A DNA stretch of 64,000 bases from Saturnia japonica (Eukaryota > Arthropoda > Insecta > Lepidoptera > Saturniidae), in the NCBI GenBank assembly GCA_033032175.1, contig CM065331.1:6696370-6760369 (forward strand), read 5' to 3'. Below the pieces are notes generated by a model that was not told the DNA's origin, made no database searches, and saw only the letters and a program-made list of their open reading frames with translations. How positions within the stretch are numbered: the stretch's first letter is position 1; each line of letters opens with the position of its first letter. Positions 53,522 through 63,694 of the stretch are shown here, piece after piece. Made by a program: the position numbers and the translations under genes.

Positions 53522-54001
53522 CCAAACGAGCGGCGTAGTACACGGAGGAGTGTAGGAAAAACCTCAAAATTACACGAATTCAATCTCCGAACAACAAACC
53601 CGGCACACTGAGTTTCACAGATCCGTTCGGGCCTCCCCAGTCTACGGACGGGGGGGGCCCATCCACCCCCCAGCCCGCGATGACGTCACAGGACGCGCTC
53701 GACCACCACCACCACTTAGGCGGTTCCCAGACTCCACACGATTCCACTAATTCGACACCGACTAACGTCTCATCTAAATCCGCCTTCATAGAGCTCCAAC
53801 AGCACGGTTACGGTCCATTTAAGGGGGGTTATCAACATCCTCATCATTTCGGCAGTCCTGGTGGTCAACAGAATCCCCATGAGGCGTCAGGGTTTCCAAG
53901 TCCTAGATCGTTAGGTTATCCTTTTCCCCCCATGCACCAGAATACCTATGGCTATCATTTAGGTTCCTACGCTCCTCAGTGTGCAAGTCCTCCTAAAGAT
54001 G
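53521..54001 (+). CDS. Dll: Distal-less homeodomain transcription factor, first coding exon (with 5' UTR part)
   Basis: This exon encodes the first 107 residues of Distal-less, a nuclear DNA-binding regulator that specifies distal limb, antenna and, in butterflies, eyespot and wing-margin fates. The start codon is 53680-53682 and coding runs to 54001, leaving a phase-1 end (one base of codon 108) before GTGAGT. Visible features are a His run (residues 9-12), the conserved block KSAFIELQQHGYGP (33-46), a Gly/His/Pro-rich stretch (49-67), and the Dll signature from GFPSPRSLGYPFPPMHQN (71-88) to a CASPPKD end (101-107). The insect family normally continues from here toward the homeodomain in the next exons, which are outside the window. 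Bases 53521-53679 are 5' UTR: an in-frame TAG at 53536 and no upstream in-frame ATG fix the start, with purines at -3 and +4. The exon is much richer in GC than its flanks. Assignment is by recalled similarity to lepidopteran and fly Dll, and I am very sure of it. Confidence 0.95.
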
Positions 54002-54010
54002 GTGAGTGAT
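54002..54010 (+). promoter_or_regulatory. 5' splice site after the Dll coding exon
   Basis: GTGAGTGAT directly follows the CASPPKD codons and is a near-consensus donor. Without splicing the frame would end within a few codons (Gly-Glu-stop), which supports use of this donor. The intron continues to at least the end of the window; no homeobox-coding exon was found to its right. Confidence 0.85.
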
Positions 54011-54166
54011 TTTTTTCTATTTAACAAGCCTCCGCAAGTGGCTATGCTCATGTTTTGTAACTTATTTCTATTTACTTTTTCTTCAAAATTAACTGCCATT
54101 TGAAACGACTATAGTACCTAATTTTATGGGTGTTAAGACACGGAATTTGTGTTTTTTTTTAATTCT

Positions 54167-54360
54167 TTAGGGGTTTAGCATTTGGCCACAATCTCACCTG
54201 ATCATAAGTGACGACGTGGTCTAACATGGTAAGTAAGCTTAGAGAGAGGGCTAGCTCTCAAGTGCAGTTGCCGAAACACACCTATAGGTGTTTGTCCGCT
54301 GATTTTCAGCATGAGGGTGGTAGCTAGTCAGGCTGGTATTTAGCATTTTAGAAAAAAGAA
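54167..54360 (-). mobile_element. SINE family A, truncated at the head
   Basis: TTTGGCCACAATCTCACCTG, CTAGCTCTCAAGTGCAGTTG, GAGGGTGGTAGCTAGTCAGG, then AT-rich DNA instead of the tRNA-like head. It lies in the intron 165 bases after the Dll donor. Confidence 0.65.
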
Positions 54361-54940
54361 TTAAGGTTACGCACAAATAAACTTACTTTTTCGAAATTTC
54401 CGTCTGAAATGATATAACGGTTATTTCGTTTATCTGCAACAAAAAAACGTTTGTTATTAATTCTTGAGTTGAAACTGAAAATGTTAAATTTGAAACTAAT
54501 AGTGACCACAACGCCACGAGGCTTGTCAAATTAATAAAAAGAAAACGAACTAACTATTTAAGAATAAAAAGAAAATAAAACGAAATTACATCGTATCGAT
54601 AATTGTATAAGTGTTATAAAAAACAACTTATAATAATATAACACGTTATATAATTTCGTTATTTTTAACAATTTCTCCATCACAACCTAACATTAACCGG
54701 TGTTATGACCGACGATCAATTTTACCAGTTTAGTGAAGGTGTAAAAAAAGTTAAGAATATTAGAATAAGTTCTACTTACTTACGAATAAAAATGGATGAA
54801 ATGTCGATTTCTAATAATTTATTTATGGGATATCCACGAGGGTCGGACGACTATAATAGTTTTACAGCTTACGACACGATTTTTTTTTTCGTCGTTAGGG
54901 ATAAGGCTGTAAGAGGTGTCGTAATTTAATCTATAAAGGT
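54361..54940. other. Repeat-free intron stretch
   Basis: AT-rich without a recognised family. The 74-codon frame 54705-54929 has no recognisable domain. No homeobox sequence. Confidence 0.4.
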
Positions 54941-54944
54941 AAGA

Positions 54945-55205
54945 CGCCCAAGCCAACCTCACCTGCACGTGGTGCACCCTACTGAGTAACGACAACGGGT
55001 TGGTTAGGCTGTTTCATAGTGACTCGCTTTTGCATGTCGCGTTTCGGGTTGAGTCTGTGCATATCCAGTTAAATTATTATTGCAGGCCGAATGACAGCGT
55101 CGACCGTTGATTAATTTCGTTATCTCGGTGGTCACCGTCGTGTTAGGATTGTACTGTACTTACCATCAGGGACAGAACCGTCAATTTACCAAGCTACTAT
55201 AAAAT
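54945..55205 (+). mobile_element. Retroposon C
   Basis: GCACGTGGTGCACCCTACTG, TTCATAGTGACTCGCTTTTG, CGCGTTTCGGGTTGAGTC, ATGACAGCGTCGACCG, TTATCTCGGTGGTCACCGTC, AAGCTACTATAAAA. Confidence 0.65.
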
Positions 55206-55404
55206 ATATAAATAAATAATAATTGAGTATGGGAATTGAAAAAAGTAAAATTGATTTATTTGTGGTATGAAGAATCAAACAGTAGAAAAATCCTTCGGAT
55301 TTAAAATGATCCCTATAGCTTAAAGCAAGTTATGTTAATTTGCCATGTAAAAGTTGGCCTTATCTACGATTAAACGAACAGTATTTTTTATTTTAATCCA
55401 GCTT

Positions 55405-55565
55405 TTTTATAGTCCGCCTGGTTAGCTACCACTCTCACATTGAAAGTCTGTAACCAAGCACTTAGGTTTGATCTGGCAGCTGAATTTGAAAGCCAATCCT
55501 TCTCTAGGCTTAGGCCATATAGTTACTTAAAATCAGATGAGATTGTGATTTAGCACTACAACCTC
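55405..55565 (+). mobile_element. SINE family A, 3' part
   Basis: GCCTGGTTAGCTACCACTCT, ACATTGAAAGTCTG, CTGAATTTGAAAGCCAATCC, AAAATCAGATGAGATTGTGA. Confidence 0.6.
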
Positions 55566-55734
55566 TAAAGTATAAAAATACAATAATAAAAAGTTGTTAT
55601 TTATAACTTATGTCTTAATTAATCTGTTATCTCTGTCATTGTATCTATTTAATACAATAAAACAATACAATTAAGTTGTACGCAATTACCTGATTTAAAT
55701 CACGTACAATGCTATCTAAGTTACATATAGTATA

Positions 55735-56035
55735 CTAGATGTGCCCGTGGCAGCGTACGCGTTTATTAGACAGTAATTATTTACGTCTCGTAATTTTATT
55801 TTTTGTTCAGGTTATATTGATAATTTTTGTAGTCTAATAATTACAAAACGACCTATATTATACTGCTTCTAAACAAAATGTGTCAAGAAATCGACTGAAA
55901 ATTGTCTTTTTAGATTTCTGAAAGTGTTCTTGATATTTTATGACCAGTTATTTGAGGAATGACATACACTTCATTAAATAGGTAAAGGATATTTCATTTA
56001 AATCCAGACATACAAGGACAGAAACAGACAGGCAA
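55735..56035 (-). mobile_element. Helitron-like element
   Basis: CTAGATGTGCCCGTGGCAGC then GTACGCGTTTATTAGAC start the reversed end. AGAAATCGACTGAAAATTGT, TTATTTGAGGAATGACA and CAGAAACAGACAGGCAAC follow. Confidence 0.5.
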
Positions 56036-56629
56036 CATTTTTACTTTAAAATCAAGATCAATGGTCTATAAAATACCAATGTAGAACTAAATTTATTGTA
56101 TAAATTTATTAATGTGGTGATTCTAGTCTATAATTATCATTAGTCTATAATAATTATTATTAGATATCTGTATGAGATGACTGATCAAGATCAAACAAAC
56201 GGCTTTTTTACATTTTCTTCGAAATCGTCAAGTCTAAAACGTATTCTATACACGGTCACAATACTATCAGTTGATAGCGTTTGAACCTTCGCCGTGTGAA
56301 TTTTTAAAAGCTCCCCCTAACCGATCTTTACCTAAACTAACTATTACTCTATTAATTCACGTGAAAGAAAAAAACTTTTGCCTTTACAAAGAACTTTTCG
56401 AAACATAAAAAGGAATTTTTCATCAATGGTAAATTTTCTATAAGTGCAAAATATTCCATTTGCAGTACCTACAGTGGCTTTTTAATTCTTCAATACTGGT
56501 GCGTAGATGGAAGAAAGTGCCAACATTATTTATATTTTATTTTATTTTGCTTTATTGTTATTAATTATTTTAATAATTCTATGTAATGCACCCTGTTGAC
56601 TAATAAATAAATATATTATTATTAAGCTC
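56036..56629. other. No gene; possible LINE tail
   Basis: 56535-56629 (TATTTTATTTTATTTTGC, TGTAATGCACCCTGTTGAC, TAATAAATAAATATATTATT) resembles a LINE 3' end. The rest is unassigned. Confidence 0.3.
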
Positions 56630-56654
56630 GCCAGTGTACTACATAAAGTGCATT

Positions 56655-56755
56655 AATGTATTCATTCAATCACTCTCTCGTTCATCTATTCATTCATTTA
56701 TTGTTTAATTCATTTATTGTTCATTCGTCACTCGTTCATTCATTCAATATTCTAA
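56655..56755 (+). repeat. Imperfect TTCA/CATT microsatellite
   Basis: ATGTATTCATTCAATCACTC through TTCATTCATTTATTG and GTTCATTCATTCAATATTC: a decayed (TTCA)n-type run of about 100 bases. Confidence 0.7.
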
Positions 56756-57204
56756 ACTGCAAGAGTGTTGGGATCACCTAGCACAACGTTCGTGCTGCTG
56801 TGTTCCGTTCCAAGGGTTGCGGTTGGCAACACATACCGGTATACACGCCGTTCCAACTCACTCTTCAGAAGTACCAACCTACGGGACTGTGATTTTTTAT
56901 ATCGGTTGTTAATAGTCGTATGTCCTAGACGTCACGAATCATAAGGTAATTGGATACATGTTTCCTAATTTATAATAAATTAAAAAAACTAGAAAGTTGT
57001 GAGTCAAAGTTCTAAACAATGAATTTATCTGAAAATGCCATCTAAATTGTTAGAGACGTTTCCAAGTAAGCCATATTCCTCAAAGGTGTTTTTTTTTTTG
57101 GTAACGCCATATTCCTTATTCTTCATCAAAATCAATAGTTCAAAAATCATTTTATTTTTTATATTCCTCGCTAACAACGAAAATTAGAAAAAAATACATT
57201 TGTT
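56756..57204. other. Unassigned stretch
   Basis: 56760-56900 is GC-richer (GGTTGCGGTTGGCAACACAT) and belongs to no family seen here. No coding frame. Confidence 0.35.
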
Positions 57205-57690
57205 ACTAGCTGTGCCAGTGGCTTCGCTCATGTGAACTACAGAATGCCCTCGCGAATTATGCTCCCCCGCTCCCGCCTATTTTAAAGACAAAAATGCTTA
57301 TTGTGGGTGTTCCTTAAAAGATAGATGTATACTCTATCGGACTTTTTTTATAGGTCTTTTTAATGCCTATAATTATGTAATTACATTAATTTGCTATATC
57401 TCTTATGGTTTACTCAGCATAAATTGATTCACCATGACCATAAAGTAAACGCAGCCTAAGTTACTTCCTATATCATCAGCTATCTATCATTGAAAGTTCC
57501 GTCAAAATCAGTCCAACTGTTTCGGAGATTACACGGAACAAACAAACAGACACACAACCAAAAATTAAAAAAATGGTCTTTTGTTATAGGTATCGTATAT
57601 ACTTTCATATGCATTTATAATAGTAAAAAAACTGTTATTTTGACCTTACAAACAGACACTTCAATTTTATTAATTGTATAGAAAAAGATA
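57205..57690 (-). mobile_element. Helitron-like element, family L, reference copy
   Basis: A|CTAGCTGTGCCAGTGGCTTC at 57205 marks the reversed CTAG-T end. Then GAATGCCCTCGCGAATTATG, AAAGACAAAAATGCTTATTG, ATATCTCTTATGGTTTACTC, TCATTGAAAGTTCCGTCAAA, ACTTTCATATGCATTTATAA and CTTACAAACAGACACTTCAA. About 485 bp. The frame 57490-57681 is a shadow. Confidence 0.6.
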
Positions 57691-57845
57691 TATAAAAATA
57701 AAGTTAAAACTCTAACAGTATATATACATAGTGGGTTTTTTAATCCCACAGAGTAAATTGACAGTTATTTTTTGTAATATTGTGCTAATGTATATTTTAA
57801 ATTACAATTATTATTGTTTTTTTTATTATTTTATATTTTTTTAAG

Positions 57846-57945
57846 ATCTGACTACACTGTTAGCCTTAGGGGCCCTAAAGCCGCTGCGGCTTTTACAGCT
57901 TCACCGGACTTGGGGGCGAGCGCAGAGGGCACTCAGCCGAGAAAG
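57846..57945 (-). mobile_element. SINE family B, inverted
   Basis: CTGACTACACTGTTAGCCTT, AGGGGCCCTAAAGCCGC, TGCGGCTTTTACAGCTTCAC, GGGGGCGAGCGCAGAGG, CACTCAGCCGAG. Confidence 0.7.
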
Positions 57946-58009
57946 TTATTAGGACTTACAATTATTTGAATTACAAGACTTCAAATACTGAATTGAGGGT
58001 TTATATTTA

Positions 58010-58300
58010 CTAGCGGTCGCCCAATGATCGAAATTCGACCAGCGACTTTTTAATCGTAGACTATTTTCTGTTTGACATTTGCGGTATGAACCTAAACAAT
58101 GAATATTCACTTGCTGTCACTTTTCATTGAGAGACAATGTCAATATTTTGGGGGATCAAGTTCAATAGCACCGGTTGGGTTCAGTATTAATTTATTTTAT
58201 TTAATTTGTTAGTAACAGATATTATAGATAAATTTTAGCTTTCTACACTCCTTCTCCATATAAACGTTAACCATGTCAAATATTACACACTTCCGTCAGC
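58010..58300 (-). mobile_element. Helitron-like family I, whole inverted copy
   Basis: CTAGCGGTCGCCCAATGATC at 58010 is the reversed terminus, with GGTCGCC...GCGAC arms. Then TTTAATCGTAGACTATTTTC, AATATTCACTTGCTGTCACT and CATGTCAAATATTACACAC. Colinear with 27005-27352. Confidence 0.65.
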
Positions 58301-59090
58301 GTAATTGTTGTAAAAACGGGTACAAAGTTTTTGCTTCCCGTATTAATATAATGATGATTCATCGAAATATTTTGTTTTTCTCAACATACCCGATAATTTA
58401 ATACTTATTATCATTACATATAGTTTATTTAGGAAACTACAAAAAGTATATATGGAAAATACATTACAAAAAAAAAAAAACTAGGTACGCATCGATTGGA
58501 CTACGAGAGACGCGATTTGGAGAAAAGACAATAAATTAGCAACACGTCAATTGTTATCTTACTTCATTGGAATAAAAAATGCACTTTGTATACATAAAAA
58601 AACTATTAAGCGTCAAACCTTGAAATAGGGAAAGTTGAAATCATACCATACCTGAGAAACTACAGCATTAGAACAACCTTCGTTGAAGAGGAAAACCTGT
58701 GTCGGCTGGCATAATAACCAAGTTCCTTTGCATTGAAATTTATACCAACTTAAAAAAAAGATATCTGTTTTTTTTACATCATTCGCGTGTCGTTTTTTTA
58801 CTGCCAGAGTTTTACTGAAAGCGAAATCGAAATGTCGATTAATTTTGTATTTCAATTACTTAACAACTTTTATTTGTCTATTTATTTAAACAGGGGGGAG
58901 CATATTTTACTCTAATCAAAATTAGCATAATCGAAAAAAGGTTTTCACATACCCCATACGTTGGGATAGACGAAAAAAAATCCCTCTTTTCGTTTAAAGG
59001 ATTTAAGTATCCTGAACAATATTTTTTCATGATTTTATTTTAGCTCTGTATCGGCGTGATAACTATGTATGATCAAACCAAATTACATCT
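58301..59090. other. No feature recognised
   Basis: The minus-strand frame 58855-58613 (80 codons) is unrecognised. 58880-59000 contains an unassigned TTTACTCTAATCAAAATTAG segment. Confidence 0.35.
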
Positions 59091-59094
59091 TCTA

Positions 59095-59175
59095 GAACTA
59101 AGAACCTCTGAGCTAAACCACGGATAGACGGACGAACATAACGAAGCTATAGAGGTTCCTTGTTGACTTCGGAAT
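59095..59175 (+). repeat. Common lepidopteran repeat end (GGTTCC...GGAATCCTAAAAA type)
   Basis: ACGGATAGACGGACGAACAT, AGCTATAGAGGTTCCTTG and TTCGGAATCCTAAAAA. This wording is a frequent repeat terminus in Lepidoptera. Family unknown to me. Confidence 0.4.
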
Positions 59176-59179
59176 CCTA

Positions 59180-59600
59180 AAAAAGACAAGATTTAAATTC
59201 TGTATATTGTATAAATATTTTGTAATTAATATACTCTCTCTTTCTATCCCACATACGAATTTAAATTACATTTTCGTTCAATATGCTATCAAAAACCAGT
59301 GTGATGACCCTTTTCTATTTTGAAACTGTGTTAATTGCGAGGTCAATTGAGGCTGGTCATTACCCAGTTATGTGGAATGAACTTAATGACGTACTTAATA
59401 AGGACGAGTATAGATTGCAATAAGTTATAACAATAAATCTCGCGGTAAGGGGAGACGATTCTATTAACTAACAACGGCTTGTATAACAAAGTTAATTGAG
59501 TAATTAAAGGGTATAAGCAGAGTTATGTGACAGTGGCGAAACTTCATACTGTCACGTAAACAAGCAAAGAGCGCGTGTTTGTTTAGTCCCACTATTATTT
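59180..59600. promoter_or_regulatory. Candidate intronic enhancer, repeat-free
   Basis: The patch has mixed composition and no repeat. It holds GTTAATTGAGTAATTAAAGG near 59490 (homeodomain-type TAATTG and TAATTA cores), CACGTAAACAAGCAAAGAG near 59552 and GTGTTTGTTTAG near 59575 (two fork-head-type GTAAACA/TGTTTGTTTA sites in opposite directions). Position in the Dll intron makes regulation of Dll the natural guess. This is inference only. Confidence 0.25.
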
Positions 59601-59684
59601 ATATAAATATATAATATTATTATTATATATTATTAAGACCACTGGATACATGTCTTTAGGCCAACATACATTTTTATTCGTCTT

Positions 59685-59765
59685 CATATATGGCTTTAAC
59701 AAAAGTTTCCCAGCGAATTTTTGGTTGCAAACTCAAAATGCATATTTCTAGTTATTATTAAATGA
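59685..59765 (-). repeat. Repeat D scrap, inverted
   Basis: AACAAAAGTTTCCCAGCGAA, ACTCAAAATGCATATTTCTA, GTTATTATTAAATG. Confidence 0.35.
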
Positions 59766-59834
59766 TATATGTATTATCATATTAAGTAATTAATTTTATT
59801 CAAATTATAATACTAATTTATTTTATATACCTAT

Positions 59835-60145
59835 ATATATACTGTAACAAAACACGACAAAAAAAATATTTTTCTATTATTGCTTTTTATTTGATTCCCA
59901 GACGTCCTAATTAAATATTGTATAGCCTATGTCACTCTTACAATTAAGACGAATCTAACGATACCTCGTCTGCTAAAATCAATCAAGCCGTTTAGGCTAC
60001 CGAGCGCGCCAAAGAAATAGACATACATAGATACACATACGCTCAAAAAACATAACCCTGTTTTTATGCAGTCGAGTAAAAACAAAACAAAAAATATCAC
60101 GAGAATTAAAGATTCCCGCTAGAACTCTGTCGCGTATCATTAAAC
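59835..60145 (-). repeat. Repeat V, inverted long copy
   Basis: ACTGTAACAAAACACGACAA, CCCAGACGTCCTAATTAAAT, CTATGTCACTCTTACAATTA, GACGAATCTAACGATACCTC, CCGAGCGCGCCAAAGAAATA, GAATTAAAGATTCCCGCTAG, GTCGCGTATCATTAAACGG. Colinear in reverse with 47430-47790. Confidence 0.65.
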
Positions 60146-60241
60146 GGTGTAGAAATTTTAATTTACATTATTAACTTAAACGTCTGATTTAATAATGTCA
60201 TACATCCGTCACATGACTACTTTATTTTAATATATTCTTTA

Positions 60242-60556
60242 CTAGCTGGTACCCGCGACTTCGTTTGCGTATTATTGCATGCACACAGTCTGATCTCGGA
60301 ACACGACGAAACAAAAAAAAAAATCTCCGTTTCTGCGTGATTGAGTAACAAACATAGAAACTTTCCATTTATTATATTTGTAGGATAACACTGGAAAAAC
60401 TATGACTTTTACTGGGATAAAAAGTAAACTATGTGTTATTCCAGATCATAGACTATTCGTGTGCTAAATTTCATTGAGATCTGTTCATCCGTTTTAGCGT
60501 GATTGAGTAACAAACATTCAAACATACACATTTTCACATTTATTATATTAGTAGGA
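60242..60556 (-). mobile_element. Helitron-like element of the commonest lepidopteran type
   Basis: CTAGCTGGTACCCGCGACTT, CGTTTGCGTATTATTGC, TCCAGATCATAGACTATTCG, GCTAAATTTCATTGAGATCT, CATCCGTTTTAGCGTGATTG, AGTAACAAACATTCAAACAT and TATTATATTAGTAGGAT. Both ends look present. Confidence 0.65.
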
Positions 60557-61045
60557 TAATGTAATTCTGCATGCAAGTGACAAATTTATTTCTCTCTTGT
60601 TTTTTTTCCCGTTTGGGTAATAATTACAACCGATGTGCACTAATAAACTGAATTTTATGCTAATTAAAACATGTACAATTGTGAGATTTATTCCTATTTT
60701 GTTTATAATCTGTTATGTGTGCCTATAGTATAAATAATTAAATAAATAAATTTCACCCTCTACTAAATCGTGCCAAATAAAGCACATATAACTTTAAAAA
60801 AAAAACAAGTCACAACCTGAGCACTACATAATTTCTACAGTTATTGCAAAATGTTGTTACTCACGCGAAATGCAGTCTAGTTTTTTGACGCAGCCTGTCA
60901 GTTGGCTAGCTGGTCGTGTCACGGTACGACAGCTTTGTAACACGGCGTTATGATTCGGACAACACATTTGTTAGTATTATTAGGTAATTACAAGGAAACT
61001 TTAAAATCCATATTAATATTGGATGTAAGTCGCGTTATGAGTAAA
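60557..61045. other. No feature recognised
   Basis: Unassigned; 60885-60960 is GC-richer (GTTGGCTAGCTGGTCGTGTC) but matches no family here. Confidence 0.35.
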
Positions 61046-61049
61046 ACTG

Positions 61050-61165
61050 TGTTTTTTTTTTTCGAACTTACCTTACTGTTAGCCTGAGGGGCCCTATTCA
61101 AAAGGCTTAAACATGCGCGCAAGGGCGCCAAAGTGGCCGGACCTCGGCTTAGGCTGTTGCCGCGA
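61050..61165 (-). mobile_element. SINE family B, inverted, internally deleted
   Basis: TTTTTTTTTTCGAACTTACC, TTACTGTTAGCCTGAGGGGC, then directly AAGGGCGCCAAAGTGGCCGG and ACCTCGGCTTAGGCTGTTGC. The middle part (TTACAGCTTCACCGG) is missing. Confidence 0.6.
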
Positions 61166-61264
61166 TTGCAACTATGTCTCTAAAACTCTGCTCAACTGTT
61201 CCACCCGTATTGAATGTATTCGAGCAACTCTACATTACGCTTTCAGCAATGCTCCCGTTTGAAA

Positions 61265-61690
61265 TCTATAGGTACTAATATAATAAAGCAGATTTTTTTT
61301 TTGTTTATTTGTTTAAACACGCTAATCTCTGGAACTAACTGTCGGATATCGGCTATTTAACATTAGGCTACAACTCTCAGATAGCCTTAAATATTGATTT
61401 TTGTTACGTAAGTTGGAAGTCGAGGCTCTTCTGAACTACTTTAACCGCGTGGGCTGGTGTAATCGGTGATGATACGGAAATACAATGTCCTAGAATAATA
61501 TTGGACTTTAGTAACTCTAAAAAAAATCAGCAATAGCATATGCCTATCTCCTATACATAAGCCACAATAAGGTATTTTGTGACAAAGGTTTGTAGAAAAT
61601 TAAAAAGTGATTTATAAGCATTATTTTTAGACATGGCATATTAATCCTTACGAACAAAAGTTACTTTATCATGAAGACAATATTACTGAC
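61265..61690 (+). repeat. Dispersed repeat E, copy 3
   Basis: TTGTTTATTTGTTTAAACAC, GCTAATCTCTGGAACTAACT, AGTTGGAAGTCGAGGCTCTT, GTAATCGGTGATGATACGG, AAATACAATGTCCTAGAATA, TTTTAGACATGGCATATTAA. The open frame 61671-61988 begins in its right end and runs into unassigned DNA; no domain is recognised. Confidence 0.7.
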
Positions 61691-62240
61691 ACTTGTTCAT
61701 ACATACATATGGTATACCTGGTCTCCACGCTCCATAATTCTTAAAATTCGTTTCTTGTTTTTTTTTTATTTTTTATTATCAATATTTATAACAGTCAGTC
61801 CGAATCTCATTGATTACCAACACAAATATATAACAAAGTTAACAGATGTTACTGCAGAATTTATAAAATTTGTAAGGAGTAAAATGCTATACAATCTTAA
61901 AGTAGACCTCAATTATCAAGTTAAAACAGAAGCGCTAAGTTATACTGTCATAATAGATCGTAATTGTGGTATAATAACTTCATTATAAACTTATATATGT
62001 CATACTTTTTTTTTTCTAAGTATAATAATTAATTGCTTTAATTATATTTGAAAGAATTGATTTATTGAAGTCCATGATTTGATATAAAGTCATATTTGTG
62101 ATTTATTGGTAACCAATCTATTAAACACTACACAACCACTCCGATGGTGGCGTTGTTTAAAATCGCGGAATACATATTTATTCAAGGTTGGTTTGTATTA
62201 ATTTAGATTCATACATTAACTATTTTGAATTGGTGTATTG
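61691..62240. other. No gene recognised
   Basis: A 105-codon frame (61671-61988) is the longest here. It starts in repeat E and has Phe-rich T-run codons, so I treat it as chance. Confidence 0.35.
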
Positions 62241-62244
62241 CCTG

Positions 62245-62455
62245 ACGATGAAGGAAAATAACGTGATGAAGACATTCCATTGTGGTAGGGCTTTTCTAAT
62301 ACCCTCCTGACCAGCTACCGCCCTCAAGTTGAAAATCTATTGCCATGCATCTAAAGGTGTGTCCCGACAGCTGCGCTTGAGAGCCAGTTCTTCCAATAGG
62401 CTTAGCCCATCTTCAACATCAGGTGAGAATGAGACCAAACGCTAATCCTATAAAG
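62245..62455 (+). mobile_element. SINE family A, headless
   Basis: GACGATGAAGGAAAATAACG, ATTGTGGTAGGGCTTTTCTA, CGCCCTCAAGTTGAAAATCT, GCTGCGCTTGAGAGCCAG, CATCAGGTGAGAATGAGACC. Confidence 0.7.
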
Positions 62456-62814
62456 AAAAAAAAATATCTTAAAAATGTCTTCTAACTTATATCGGCGTCA
62501 CCCGAGCCTCCGTTGTCCTTTCCCCATATTTTCTTCTTATAGATATGAAGGTAAGATATCATCTCTTTCACTCACACTCTTAGCTTGTTCATATCGTCAT
62601 CTCCTTCACATTGTCATTCACTCTATAATTTTTATCACCAAAAAAAACATAACATATATAGTTCAATTTTTAATTTATTAAATAGGCAAAGGTTATTCTT
62701 TCAGACAGCCTACATATAAAGTTAGTGCAGACCAAAATAAAATTGAAAGATTCCTAAATAGATATAAACGCATGTTTCTTCCCTTCCTCTCAGATAGAAG
62801 ACACAATTTATCAA
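62456..62814. other. No feature recognised
   Basis: Unassigned. The 68-codon frame 62475-62681 shows no similarity. Confidence 0.35.
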
Positions 62815-63105
62815 AATAAATAAAAATCTTTATTCAATTTAGGCCCTAAGAAGGCACTTATGAACGTCAAAACACTACACCACCGGTTCGGAAAACATCT
62901 CAAACATAGAGAAGAAACGACAAGAAACTCGATCAGCTTCTTTTCCAACTATACAATAGTGATAATATAAAATATAAATAAAATTTAGTCGATGTACAGA
63001 GAGGGAGTTACTTCCAGACATCACTATCATTCACATAATGATCCACCCTATAATAACCTTTTAACAGTAAAGCCCGCTTGACATGGTCCTTGAACTTGTT
63101 GATAT
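62815..63105 (-). mobile_element. Jockey-like LINE 3' end (family J), inverted
   Basis: TTTATTCAATTTAGGCCCTA, GGCACTTATGAACGTCAAAA, CCACCGGTTCGGAAAACATC, AAACTCGATCAGC, then the coding tail in reverse, which reads FKDHVKRALLLKGYYRVDHY and VNDSDVWK on the minus strand. Same length as the 30781 copy. Confidence 0.75.
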
Positions 63106-63185
63106 ATGGTATAAATATAGTTAATTAGATCGAATTACAGATAGGAAATTAGACAGATCGTGTTTCTTCCACTTTGGTATCCTAG

Positions 63186-63250
63186 AGCTTGCCGTCTGAG
63201 GCTACAGAACACTTATGACTAAAAGTATAGTCAGATCGAATAAAAAACCC
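63186..63250 (+). mobile_element. SINE family B scrap
   Basis: GAGCTTGCCGTCTGAGGCTA, CAGAACACTTATGAC, TAAAAGTATAGTCAG, then AATAAAAAA. Confidence 0.45.
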
Positions 63251-63539
63251 TATGGTCTCATCAATAAAAAATCTAATGAATTTTAAAATCATAGGAATCG
63301 AAGTAGAGTCCTTGAAGAAAATATCCAAACCGGCGCTTGTTAATACCGTAAAGCATTCAAAAATGCCTAAGCTACGGTGCATTCAAAGGGGTCATAACTA
63401 AAAGATCGCGGCATGCTAACGCTGTGAAAAATACTCAACTAAATATAAAAACTAACGTCCACCTGTAAATTCTAGTACGCTGAGCTGATTATGAAATACT
63501 GTTGTATTATTTTATTTATTATTATTGCTTAGTCCGTTT

Positions 63540-63625
63540 TGTCCCTAATGTCGTGGCGCACTGGTAGAAAACTCTTCTATTGAGCTGAGAACTCACGGGT
63601 TCAATCCCCGCACGTAATTGATTTT
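63540..63625 (+). mobile_element. tRNA-like SINE head, unassigned family
   Basis: GTCGTGGCGCACTGGTAGAA (A-box-like) and CACGGGTTCAATCCCCGC (a near-perfect B box, 63595-63612) are about 40 bases apart. The intervening bases do not fold into a normal tRNA anticodon arm and no CCA-side pairing is clear, so a SINE head or tRNA relic is likelier than a tRNA gene. Confidence 0.45.
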
Positions 63626-63694
63626 TTCTCTGAGTTTAAATATCTCTATATCTGGGTTTTATTACTCACCTATATCAGCTGTTTATTTACCATA

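Noticed and set aside
54705..54929. 74-codon frame in the Dll intron as a nested gene
   Set aside because: No recognisable similarity, no promoter signal, and composition like the surrounding AT-rich intron.
61671..61988. 105-codon frame as a small gene
   Set aside because: It begins inside repeat E, copies of which exist elsewhere, and contains Phe runs from T tracts.
63540..63625. Possible functional tRNA gene at the right edge
   Set aside because: The B box is good, but I could not pair an acceptor stem or find a standard anticodon arm. Listed as a SINE head or relic.
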